Assembly (NCBI RefSeq): GCF_001680005.1
Contig: NC_033569.1
Location: 1,178,001 to 1,242,000, forward strand
Length of the DNA stretch: 64,000 nucleotides
Source of the DNA: Plasmodium coatneyi
Lineage: Eukaryota > Apicomplexa > Aconoidasida > Haemosporida > Plasmodiidae
Reading direction: 5' to 3'
Position 1 is the stretch's first letter. Every line of letters starts with the position of its first letter. This document shows positions 47,814 to 58,800 of the stretch, in pieces. The notes under the pieces were generated by a model. It had not been told where the DNA came from. It ran no database searches and saw only the letters and a list, made by a program, of their open reading frames with translations. A program made the position numbers and the translations under genes.

Positions 47814-49006
47814 ATGGAGTTCTCTTCCTACGCTGGGCTGAGCTCCGAACGCCTGGCTTCCCTCCGGGACCTTGACATTCGCCGAAAGTCCGTCTACAAC
47901 GGATCGAACTTCTCCTACGGGAACAACATTTACGAAGTCCTACACAACTGCTGCACGGAGGAGTTAAAAAATGAGGAAGACACGATTGGCGTCGATCCGT
48001 TTGGAAATAGATACGCCCCGAAGAGTGGCAGCCACCGAGATAGGCGCAACTGCGATTACAACTACGCAGGCCTTCGGTCGGAAATTAAGAACAGCATTAA
48101 TGTGCGTAACCGAAGAATTAAGAGTGACCTGAACATCCACGGGGGGGAAGGTGTAAAGGACACCATACAACATAATGCAGGTGAAGAAGAGATGAACAAC
48201 CCCAAGCACTTCCTCTCAGATAAGGGTTACGTGTTAACTCCAAAGAGGTGTCTAGCCAGACATGTAGATGATAGCGAAATTGATAAATATTTTTCCACCA
48301 AGTATGCAGTGACGGATAAATCCAGTGGACGAACAGAAATTATGGTGGAGAGGAAACCTGGGTGCTCCCATATCATCGTGCAGAATTTTTCTGAGTTTGA
48401 TGCATACGCCACGTATAAGCGACAGGACGAGCGGAAGAAGGATCGGGATTCCTTTGTTCACACGAAGATGGTAAATAGGGGGGAGCAGCACCACAGATGG
48501 GTTGGAGATGGGTTGCAGATGAGCGTGGGGCGCGCGGAATGAGTGTAACGGACGTTATGTGCATATGTAGTAGCGGTGGCGGTTCCTTATCAGGGGATAC
48601 AAAAACAGTCCCATAACGAACTGTGAACAGATGAGCCGTTTGCACGCTCCCCTCCCCGTTGGGGATTCACCAATTGAACCTCTGCCGCTGCGTGCCATCT
48701 CGCAGAAGTGTACTCCCAACAAGTGCCCACCCCGATTGCACAATGTGTCTACGCATCGTCGTAGCACTTTTTGACCACCACAATGATATATTTTTTTTTC
48801 CCCCTTTTCTGCTATTTTAGGGCATCGTGCCGAAGGACGGGACGCCCACGGATGACAACAAATGCAAAGCGCGTGCTATGTTTACGGAAGTCCACCGAAG
48901 TGACAACATCGCACCTGAAAATTATTGGCTGTGTCCCACCGTGGATAGTGAAAGAAAAAAAAAAAAAAAAAATTTTTGCCTAAATTTTGGCGTCATATAT
49001 GTGTAG
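47814..49006 (+). CDS. Conserved Plasmodium-type hypothetical protein
   Basis: Proposed two exons, 47814..48470 and 48821..49006, total 843 nt, 280 residues. The donor ATG/GTAAAT and the acceptor after a long pyrimidine tract (CTATTTTAG) are both good, and phase is 0. Without splicing the frame would end at 48542 with 243 residues. Exon 2 begins GIVPKDGTPTDDNKCK and contains TEVHRSDNIAPENYWLC, which looks coding, and then passes through an in-frame A15 run (Lys) to NFCLNFGVIYV. The main exon starts MEFSSYAGLSSERLASLRD and is hydrophilic, with no signal peptide or membrane helix. No family recognised. The upstream GTG at 47757 is not needed. Confidence 0.7.
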
Positions 49007-49236
49007 TGCATGCATCACGGGGCGGGTTCATCGCGCCAACCAGTTTGATTTTTGTGGCCCCTTCACTGCTGCACTGGGGTATATTCCCACCGCGTAGCCT
49101 CTACTGAACGCCTAACATAGCAGCAACGATTAATGTGCTCCATTTGTTCAATGTTCTGCAAGTTGTTTTTTTCCCCACGGGGAAGTATTCCCCCGTGTAG
49201 TTATTACCGCGTTTCCTTTACCACTTCTACGGGGGT

Positions 49237-52197
49237 TCACACCTCCCCCTTCAATCGGCTGTAAATATTTAGCAGGACGACCGTAGACAGGGCAAACGTC
49301 AGGGTGATGACCAGCACCCCGGGTCCTACCTTGTCTGTGTAGTTGATCGGTTCCTTGTTGATGAGCGCCTCTGCCCTCTTCAGATAAATGTGGAAGGAGT
49401 ACAGGATGAAGAAAATGGCCACAGGGGCCATAATAACTCCAGAGGCGAATCCATACGAGTTGGAAAAATTCAAAAGGGTGATTGATATGGTAGAGAGGAG
49501 GACACTGGTGTTTAGCCACTGCAGTAGGGTTCTCTCATTGGCAAAAAACGTCTTGGGTTCTACTCTCACGACTGCAGTTTTGGGTCTTTTTATCTCAACA
49601 ATATTGTTTTTACAAAAAAATATTTTCTTGAAAAAGGAGGTGATTCCACAGGACGAGGATTTCTTACCCTTACAAGGGGTCTCCTCCATAGGGTCTAAAA
49701 GCGGTTCATACAGGTTGTTGTCTTCTGCGAGAGTGTATCCAACGGTGGATTGTATCTCCTTTTCGAGAAACTCCTTCCTATGATTGTTGTTACTGTTCCC
49801 ACTGTATGGTCCACGAATGTAACCTCCCCGGTTGTTGCAGTAGTCTCGACTTCCTAGACTGTCAATGTTCAAATGGATGTGACGCGCAGATGGGGGCTTA
49901 TTCCTTTCGATCTCGTTTCGAAAAATCACTTCACTCTCGTGAGCAATTCTTGCGGATGCACCAGTGTAGGTGATTCCCTTTTTGTTTTCGTCTTTTTTTC
50001 CACTAGGATGCTTCTCTACCGTTTCTGTGTATTCGGCGGTATTTTCACTTGAGCTGATGTCTGTGTGGTTTTTTTCTTCGGAGGGAAGTGGTTTGTTACT
50101 TTCTTTCCCTTGGAGGGTCCCACGTCTGTTTTTTTTATTTTTCCTTTGCTTTGCTTCATTTTGGCCTGTTCCAACATCTAAACCTGTTCCTCCCTTCTTC
50201 GTCTTCTTCTTCCCCCTGTTGGAACTCTCCCCTGCGTTTAACTTTGTCCAGTCGGGGTGCGTGTAGATGCGCCAGTGGGGAGCTGTGGAAATGCGGTGTG
50301 GGTAAAGCATAGAGATGCCTTGCAGGTAGGAAGAGTACCCCCAAATTTCTTTAACTACACCTAGGTGGTTCAGTTGGAAGGAGAAGTCTCTGCCGGAGAG
50401 TTCCTTCACGCTGACATCGATCACTGCATAGTCGAAGTAGGCGTACTTTCTCCTTCCTTTCGGAGTCGTTTTTTCTTCGTTGCATGTTTTGTATTGGTCT
50501 GCATCGTGGTGTCCTGAATTGGGGACACCGTTGTGCTGTTTTCCTTTGCTCGGTTCGTCCAACTCACTGTGGTCTCCATCCACGGAGTCGACCTCTTCAC
50601 ACCGGTGAATGGCTCCCTTATCTGTATGAACCCAGTAGCAGATATTCTCGTCGATGTAACCACTAACGTGGTCATCACCAAAGTGGATTCTGTTCACTTT
50701 ACTTTTGAGACAGCCGGTTAGCTTATTCCTCTCCACCTCACGGATGCATCTGTCATGGTGTTGCATTTGTAGGGAGTCTGAACCGTGCACTGAATGGGGC
50801 CCATTGGAGGAATCACCCCTCCTCAGGTTGTACAAATCGCCGACGCAACCTATTTTGAGGTCCTCCTGGGGGACATCCTTAGGGAAGACATACCTCTCAT
50901 TGGGTTCGCAACTGGGTTCAAATAAATTAAAATGCTGAATCACCGTTTTTGTGGATTCTTTCTCTGCATCTACGTATCTATAACATCGTAACCGAACACA
51001 TTGGTTACTCCTTCCATGCTCACTACTTCCGTTCACATACTTGTGGTACCTACCAAATGTGGCGTCATCGAAGTAGATAGTTGTAAGGTCGTTCTGTACC
51101 TTCGACGTGGATATTAATTCTATGAAGCGTTCGAAGGGGGGCATCAATTCATGCTCCTCCATGTCGTAGTAATGGAAGGTGTAGTATTTGCTGATCTCTA
51201 CTTTTGCGTTGATTAGGTTCTGTGCCTTTACTATATATTTAGTGTGTCTAGTCCCCTTTCGTGGGTTCTCTCCATCGACGGGGGGGGAAGGTGCATTACC
51301 CTGTGATTCTCCACTTTGGGAAAATATGTTTCCGTTTTTCTTTTCAAAGGTAGATGTACTTTCCTCTTCATGGTGTTCCTCCCCGAGTGGGTTCTCCCCT
51401 GGTGGTTTCGGGGGGAGGCTCTGCGTTGGGGTAACTACCAGATGGTTTGTTGATTTCCCCTCGAGGTCATCCCCCGTGGCGACGTTCACAGAGGTTACGT
51501 TTCGAACCCCCCTATCCCTATAATGCTTGTAGCAAAGAGATAAAATGCAGACCAGTAGGTTCATGTCGTAGCTCATGAAAAAGCTCCTGATAACCACAGT
51601 GATGTAGAAGGAAGAACTAACAACCTTCTCATTATGCTTGTCGAATTTTTTTGTAATTTTTCTGAATCCGGTAAAGTTTATAATTCTGTAGCTGTCGAGA
51701 AACTTCAAGGTGCTTCCCAACTGGTTCAGCTGCTTCACAACGTCAGGTAGGTCTAGTAAGGAGTCTCCTTTTTGCAATTTTTGCAATTTTTCCAACTTTT
51801 CCAACTTTTCCAGACAGATTTTCGCATCGTCGTACCACTCCTTTATCATCCTTCTAGTGAATTTATTAATTTTTTCCAATTCTCCATTTAGGATGTTTTG
51901 GAACCTGGACTCGGCCGACTGGTACTCTGCTCCGCTCAGCGCCCGGGTGCTCCCAAAGTTGGTTGTCACTTCTTTTATGGTGAACGTGGAGGTGTCCTTC
52001 CCTGCGGAAAACAAACAAGGTCATGCAGCTCATGTGCAACCAACTAACTACATAAATGGTAAAAATACAATAGGCCATGGAACCCCCGCTGACTAACCCG
52101 TTATCAACCGGATGGCTTTCTTCAGTTCCTTGTAGGCGATGTAGTGCTCCCTATACTTGGGATGCATCCGCTCCTGCAACTTTTTGCTAAACTTCAT
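49237..52197 (-). CDS. SPX-VTC protein (vacuolar transporter chaperone family)
   Basis: Two exons, 52197-52098 and 52001-49237, phase 1, 954 residues. The N-terminus MKFSKKLQERMHPKYREHYI...AYKELKKAI and the later FRKITKKFDKHNEK give an SPX domain with the Tyr/Lys and Lys-rich inositol-pyrophosphate surface. A degenerate EKL-EKL-QKL stretch lies between. Residues ~290-650 match the VTC polyphosphate polymerase fold: LTTIYFDDATFGRYH and CVRLRCYRY correspond to the TTVYFD and IRLRWY strands, and FDYAVIDVSVKELSG to the late acidic strand. The C-terminus has three membrane helices (DUF202 type: WLNTSVLLSTISITLLNF, IFFILYSFHIYLK, VLVITLTFALSTVVLL). In yeast VTC makes polyphosphate into the vacuole. 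A ~150-residue linker is polar. Whether this copy is catalytic or regulatory is unclear. Confidence 0.85.
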
Positions 52198-54164
52198 GGC
52201 GCAAGGGGGGAGAGAGACGTGACGAAGTGATCAAATGGTCAAGTGGAAGAAAAACCTTGCAACTGCAGAGTGATCACACTACCGTCCCTGACTTGGCTTG
52301 TCACCCCGCCAACGCCGGGCACACCAGGCACACCGTTCGAGGGTATAGAGATCCGCTTCCCGTTCGGGCGACTGTGTAGTTGGGCAATCACTCACACGCG
52401 TTACTCTGCGTGTAACTGCGCCTGTGCATTTGCTCTATGTACCAGCTTTGCCTCTTCTATTTATTTTTTATTTATTATTTATTTTTTTTTTTCTCTTCAC
52501 GTGGATGCATTCGAAGAAGCTGAGTCGATTCCGAAGTGTAGGCTTTTTTTTTTTTTTTTTTTTCCTATTTTGAGGCACCGACTCAAGCACCTTTTAACGT
52601 GTTAGCACCAGGGGAGGGAACTTCCCCCCGTGAGTCGACCCCCCTTCAATTAAAAAAAAGGGGCACACCTAACTTAAGTGAAGAGTTACAAATGGCACAG
52701 TGTAGATTCGTTTTTCCTTTTCATGTAGGGTTCGGAATATTTGTCGTGTTGGTTGGTACTATTGGGGAATACACCCAGGGGGAAAAAAAAAAAAATAAAA
52801 TAAAATAAAGCGGACTTTCCTTTTTTACCTTTCGTTTAGGGTTCATCCTCCCTGGTTATAAGAATGGAGGATAGATTGGTCTAGCCACGTCGCGTCGTGT
52901 TGCGCTGTGCTGTGCTCCTATGTGTATGCCTGTGCCGCTTCGCCCCTTTGGGGAAACCCCACTACCACCAGGATGAATTAAAAGAAAACGTGAGAACCGA
53001 CTGTGGAGAACCAGATGTGAATGCACACGTGCCTGCTAACTGCTCGTTAGCTAAAAGTGGACTCGTGCTAGGTGTAACTGTATGCGGACCACCTACAGGA
53101 GTGGCAGCGTCGATAAACTCACACCTCTTTCTGATCTGTTCCTTTCTGTTCTTTTTTCTTTTCTTTTATGACCGCTTGGTAAAGCCTCAAAAAGGGCGAC
53201 CCTTCCTGCGGTTCCAGTGAAGAACACGTGCTGGGATGCTCCAAGTGGAAGTTCCCTCCTGCACGTTATCCAACTAGTGGAAACATTTTTCTTTTTAAAT
53301 GACGTAGCCTCTTCGCTAAGGTGCACTATTCCTCCTGTTTACTTCCCTGCCCGATGGTTTAAACAGTGTGCAGGACACCAGGATGGGATGCACAGAAATA
53401 AACGTTCAGGGGGGGGAAGTGGCTAAGTGATGAAGTGGTTGGCAGCACCCCAGGCGTGAAACGGCATTGCTCCACGTGCGTGTCAACCGCCGTTCTCTTC
53501 TCTCCCTTTGTGCCGCGAAGATCACGTCGTTTCAAAGTGAAAGGGGTAAAGACAATTATAAGCAAAAAAAAAAAAAAAAAAAAATTAAAAAGGAGTACAC
53601 ACACGGACAACACGTTCCTTCACCACGGTGGTAGAAATTTTCCAGCCAAGTTGCTTAACAAGTACAGAAGAAAAAAATGCCCACTGCCCTATAAAGTGGA
53701 ACGTGGGGTCTTGCAGGTCAAAGTAGAGATGCCACAGGTGACAGGCGCAACATGCAGCACACACCGCTCACCGCGGTAGCATGTGCATACAACGCTTTTC
53801 AAAAAAAAAAAAAAAAAAAAAAAAAAAAACACCAACGGCTGCGTGCACGTGCAGGAAGGTGGTGCATCACCGTGGGAAGCGCATAAACAAGTAAAAGGCA
53901 TCCCCCCCTAAAAAAAAAAAAAAAAGAAAAAAAGGTCCAAGTATCGAAGCGGAAGAGTAAAAACTACCCTGTTGTAGAATAGCTTCCATTTTGCATTCTT
54001 TTTTTGTTTGCTTGTTTGTTTGTTTGGTGTCTACATTTTGTTCGTTCCTCACCGCTTGTTCGGTCATCATTGCTCGTTCGGTCGTCATTGCTTGTTCTGT
54101 CTTTACCGCTTGTTTGTCCCCGCCCCTCCCCCCACAGTAGCTGCCCAACTGCTGACCTGCCAAA
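52198..54164. other. Divergent intergenic region
   Basis: 2 kb between the VTC gene (minus) and the hypothetical at 54165 (plus); both promoters lie here. Homopolymers: T19 near 52540-52563, A24 near 53563-53585, A29 near 53800-53830. Several 70-120 aa frames on either strand lack domain or phase-fitting partners. Confidence 0.5.
54030..54125. repeat. Degenerate repeat just upstream of a start codon
   Basis: Four to five imperfect ~20-base units of the type CATTGCTCGTTCGGTCGT lie 40-130 bases before ATG 54165, in the presumed 5' leader. Confidence 0.7.
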
Positions 54165-55235
54165 ATGGAGGGCGAGCCCAAGTGCACCCCCCAGGGCGGC
54201 GCGGGGGAGGAAGCCAAACCTGGAAAGAGGCTCGTGGCTGAGAACTGCGGAATCTACATGAACAAAATGAAAAACGCAGGAGTTGTGTGCAACAGAATAA
54301 CGGAACTAAATATAAACTCACGAAAACAAATCTCCCTTACGAAGAGTGATAGCTCACAAATGAAAGACATCCTATCTCATGGGAATGACAAAACGATGGA
54401 AATGCACCCAGCTAAGAGACCACTCACTTCCTATTCCACCTATGAAAACCAGAACAAGTATTTCGAAACAAAGCTAGTTCCAGACATGCAAGGAAAAATG
54501 AGCATATGCGTAGGGAGAAAAAGCGGAAGTGCTACTGTAAACATCAGCATAGATGAATATGACCTCGGAAAAACTTACAACACATGGAAAAAAATTTTCG
54601 ATAAAACTGCTCTCCAAAATAAGTCTAACCTAGTGAACAACATTTTTCTAACTGTAGATGAAGAAGCGGATAGGAGTGACAAACTTCCTGTCGTTAAGAA
54701 CAGAAACCCTCCCTATGCCAATCCGGATGGGCCATTCGAAAAGCAACGGTTAGACTTGCCTAAGCAGGCCAGAGACAACCTAGACAGAACCCTGACTCCG
54801 CTTGATTGTGCAGACACAAATTCTCTTTTAAAGAAAAAAAACTTCCACACTTATAGGGACTCCTTCCTGCTGATGCGTCCTCACACGGAGGATCGTCTGG
54901 ACGAGGTCAAGGGCGTCAGGAGGACTCGTTTCCCCTGGGCACACTCCAACCGTCTTAAGCAGATCCTCAGCTACAGCTACGCAGGCGGCGCCGACGTCAG
55001 CCTGATGAATGGTGATGCGAACTGCGATGATCTGATCAGTGGTGACCTGATCAATGGTGGTGCTTCAAACGATGCACCTCCCCACTTCGGGTCTCACCAC
55101 GTGAACTATGACAGGGAATACGCAGCAGAGGGGGGATGCTCCTCCCAGTGCCACACCCCAAATGATGCATCCACGAACGCGTTCCACGAGGAAGGTACCT
55201 GCTACAGAGCCCCCTCGCTCACCGAAATTGAGTGA
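54165..55235 (+). CDS. Hypothetical protein
   Basis: Single exon, 356 residues, ATG 54165. Starts MEGEPKCTPQGGAGEEAKPG. Mostly polar; a more ordered stretch around residues 100-165 (KMSICVGRKSGSATVNISID, then EYDLGKTYNTWKKIFDK). Near residues 280-300 short Gly/Asp-Asn-Gly repeats (NGDAN, SGDLINGG) occur. No signal peptide, membrane helix or known domain. It converges on the TBC-rhodanese gene. Base use is like its neighbours. I cannot assign a function. Confidence 0.72.
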   Translation: MEGEPKCTPQGGAGEEAKPGKRLVAENCGIYMNKMKNAGVVCNRITELNINSRKQISLTKSDSSQMKDILSHGNDKTMEMHPAKRPLTSYSTYENQNKYFETKLVPDMQGKMSICVGRKSGSATVNISIDEYDLGKTYNTWKKIFDKTALQNKSNLVNNIFLTVDEEADRSDKLPVVKNRNPPYANPDGPFEKQRLDLPKQARDNLDRTLTPLDCADTNSLLKKKNFHTYRDSFLLMRPHTEDRLDEVKGVRRTRFPWAHSNRLKQILSYSYAGGADVSLMNGDANCDDLISGDLINGGASNDAPPHFGSHHVNYDREYAAEGGCSSQCHTPNDASTNAFHEEGTCYRAPSLTEIE

Positions 55236-55812
55236 ACTTCGAATATCTCCCCTCCTGTCAAACTGGCACGCTCGTTTTAGCTAAGTGGTAGTGAGCGCCA
55301 CCCACACGTGTAATGCGAAAAAAATAAATAAAAAATGAATGAAGTGAAGTGAACTCGTTTGGAGATCACCTTGTTGGAAAAATCCCCATTTGTGCATTTC
55401 CCCACTTGGTGTGTGTGTTTTTTTTTTTTTTTTTTTTAAATTTGTTGCGAGTATATGTGAACGGCTAGCCACGCGGGAAGACTTGCCAACGAGCCTACAC
55501 ACATACCGTCACGATAATTATTTAAAAAATGCTGTTTGCCAAAGGGTGTGTTTACAGTGCAAAGTTCGTTTAATTAATGCGCAGGGGATGTTTACAACAA
55601 AAGTCGTTCTTCACGCGTGTGAATACGGGGAATTTATAAAAAAAAAAAAAAATTTTTAAATTAAAAAAAATAAAATGCACAGAACAATCCTCAGACGGAT
55701 AAACCATGCGACACTTCAACATGGCTAGACAAACGGTGGAGAAAAAAAGGATCTCCTGGATTGGGAATACTTCCCAAGCTACTTGCCCACTGGTGGAAGC
55801 CGAAACGGGGAA
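55236..55812. other. Convergent 3' flanks
   Basis: Between the convergent genes at 54165 and 55813. T19 at 55419-55437 and A13 near 55640 may mark 3' ends. No exon recognised. Confidence 0.55.
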
Positions 55813-58800
55813 TCACTTCCCCCCCGCTGCTTCCCCGTTGGCGTAACGCGAGTAGATCTCCCGGATGGAGCGCACACACGACTGCACCTCCATATCGCTG
55901 TCGAAGTTCAGGACCATAAGTGGGGTGCTCTATAAAAAAAAAAAAAATAAATAAATGAATAAAAATAATAATAATAATAAAAATATCATCAGTTTGGTTA
56001 TACGAAATGGTGTTGCTAACGCGCCGTGCTGCGCGTAAAAGCGATTGCCCAACTGGACCGATATACTCATCCCCTTGGTGCACTTACCCTGTTGGTGGCA
56101 AAGTAAAAGTAGAGCGTCCTGCCGGAACCACGCTTGGTGGTTATCTTGCACAGCGTGTGAATATCAAACACGGCATAGACGTTAACGACGTCTATTTTGA
56201 CCTTCCTGTGACAACATCCAGGAGAGCCTTCCCCACCTTTGGGAGTGCTCCTCTTCCCATCGTTCTTCTTCACCATTTTAGCATTCTTGGTATACAAACT
56301 ATGGTAGTCGGAAAAGGAAAAGTTGGGCTCATCGGAAACGCACGACGAGTAGGATGAGCTATCACTTGACAGGGAGCTACTAACAGAAGGACAACCCTGC
56401 TCCGTCGACGCAGATAAGTTACTACTAGACACACTAAAATAGGACTTGTAGTAGTTGTATGTGTCTGTGATGTGTTCCCTGGTGATGCTACGAAGCACGT
56501 GGGGAGATACCTTGGCCCAGTTTATGTCGATTCCACTTATTTTGTAAGAATCCATGTTAAACAGGACGTCCTTTTTCTTTAAATCCTTGTGCTTGTGGAT
56601 GAGCACCTTCTGCAGTTCCTCTCCCGGTTCGGATGACAGATACCACTCCTCATGGTCCCTGCCCTCCGTCGAGTATTCCTCCTTTTCCTTTAGGAAGTTT
56701 TTCGTGCCGATGTCTCCCAGGTGGGGGTCTTCCCCGATCTGCTCCACGACGCTCGGTTTGTTATGCGTTTCAGTTACTCCTTTCTTGCGCCCCCCTGGAA
56801 GACTCACCTCATACAGGTAGGGCATGCCGTAGAGTATAAGCAGGTGGTCGTAAATCATGAGCTTGCAGAGGCCCAGCTCGGGCTTGTTCTTTAGACACGT
56901 GTTGCTCAAGATGAAGTCGTTCACCCGATCGTCGCACTGTTTCTCGTACTGCGTCGCGTACTGTTTGTCTGAGGTGTTCGCAGTAGTGGTCGTGTTGTCT
57001 GTGACGCCCCCACCGGGAAACTCCTTCGCACGGCCACTAGGCAGAAGATGCATATTCCTAAAGGGAAAGTAGGTCATCCTGAAGGGTAGGCTGGAATCCA
57101 CCCTAAAGGATAAGTTGGAGTCCAATTTGTTACACTGCAGGTAGAGGTTCGGGTCGTTAATGGCGGTGCTACCCCGTTTAATGCACTTGAAATATTTTAC
57201 GTAGTGCACTAAGTTGCTAATTATATTGTTCGATCTAACGTTGTGCGGAATGAGGGGCTGGTATATATACGTAATGAAGCAGCTATACAGTTTGCGCTTG
57301 GGGGAAGGGCCCCCTTTTGTCGAACCCCCCTTCAGCAGCAAACTACGGTAACACACAATATCAATGTAGGAGTATAAATTGTAGACATCCGAACTGGAAG
57401 AACAACTCCTTCTAATTCCCTCGGGCACGTTGTCGCTACCGATTGAGTACCCCCTATTGGGTGGGTCGTGCATGGGTTCTGATGCGAAGTCCGCGAAGGA
57501 GTCTACCCCGCCAGTGGCCGACGCAGCTTCCATACCCGTGTGTTCCTCTTCTGCGTCGTCACTCCTCCACTGGGCATACGTGCATGCGTTTAACTTGGCA
57601 TCTGTGTGATCATTCTCTAGTGAAGCGGTACACATTTCATCTACACCCATTACCTGTTCACCGTTAACCTGCTCATCGAGTGCCTCACTACCACGTGGAG
57701 GACCCCATGCCGCCGCTTCACCCCCCTGAGGTTGCACAGACGACACGGCATTCAACAGGTCGCTCTTCTTCCTATTACAATAGTCGACGTAGTGACTTAA
57801 ACTGAAGTAATGTTTCTTCACCGTGGCGTTATTGCATATGTGTAGATCTCCATTGGTAGACTCACTGATCTTTTTCTCTGCCACGAAGGAACTAACGTGG
57901 GCCTCTTTCTGAACATCACGTGGGAAAGTGTCTCCCCCTCCACCATGGGGAGAGAAGCTCCGACCACTGCCAAAGAGACTAGTATCGTTAGCACTACCCT
58001 TCTTCCTCTTAATATAATTTAATAACCCAGAAAACGTAAATGAGGATCCTTCTGCGTTGTCCTTCTTCCTGTTATGTCCCCCCCCAGGGTAGCCATAATT
58101 GGCACCACCATGATCACCTCTGCTCTTCATCCAAATGATGTAGTCGTAGAAGGAAGAAAAAGAAACATCGTCCTGTTCATCGTTTAGGAAGAAAAAAATC
58201 TTTTCAAAAATGGCAAAGTTACTGTAACTCTCAAAAAAGCAATCATCTAAAATTTTTTTTTTCGTTTTTCGAAAATGCCTATAATCACACAGATAGCAGC
58301 TCCGATTGGGATGAAAAAAATTCTTCATCGTTTTTTTGTTCCGGCCGAGAAGACATTGTTGTGTGTACAAGTGGGACGCTTCCCCCCCATGAGTAGACTT
58401 CCCACCGTTGGTATATGCAGCAGTGGTGGTGACGGATGAACCCACTGAACTAATCCTCCCGTTCGATAAATCCAACCGCATCAAATTGTGGTAGGAGTTT
58501 ATCCCCCTTCGATGATGGATACCTGCCTCAACTTTGTATTAAATAACAACTGGTAGTAGAACCCACGCACGTATTTGGCGTTATCTATATTGTCATCGTA
58601 GAGGATAACCACGTGCTTTTCTGGAGTTAACACATCCTCGAAGCGAAAGCGAAGGCAGTCCTCATTGCAGAGAACCTTCTCCTTTATTAACATGTACAAG
58701 TTGAAGGAGCTCGTGTTTAGGTTCTGCAGTTGGGGGGTGACACACGTGGGTTCTGTCCTTCCCTCGGGGGGGTCACTAGGAACGCACTTCGATTTACCCT

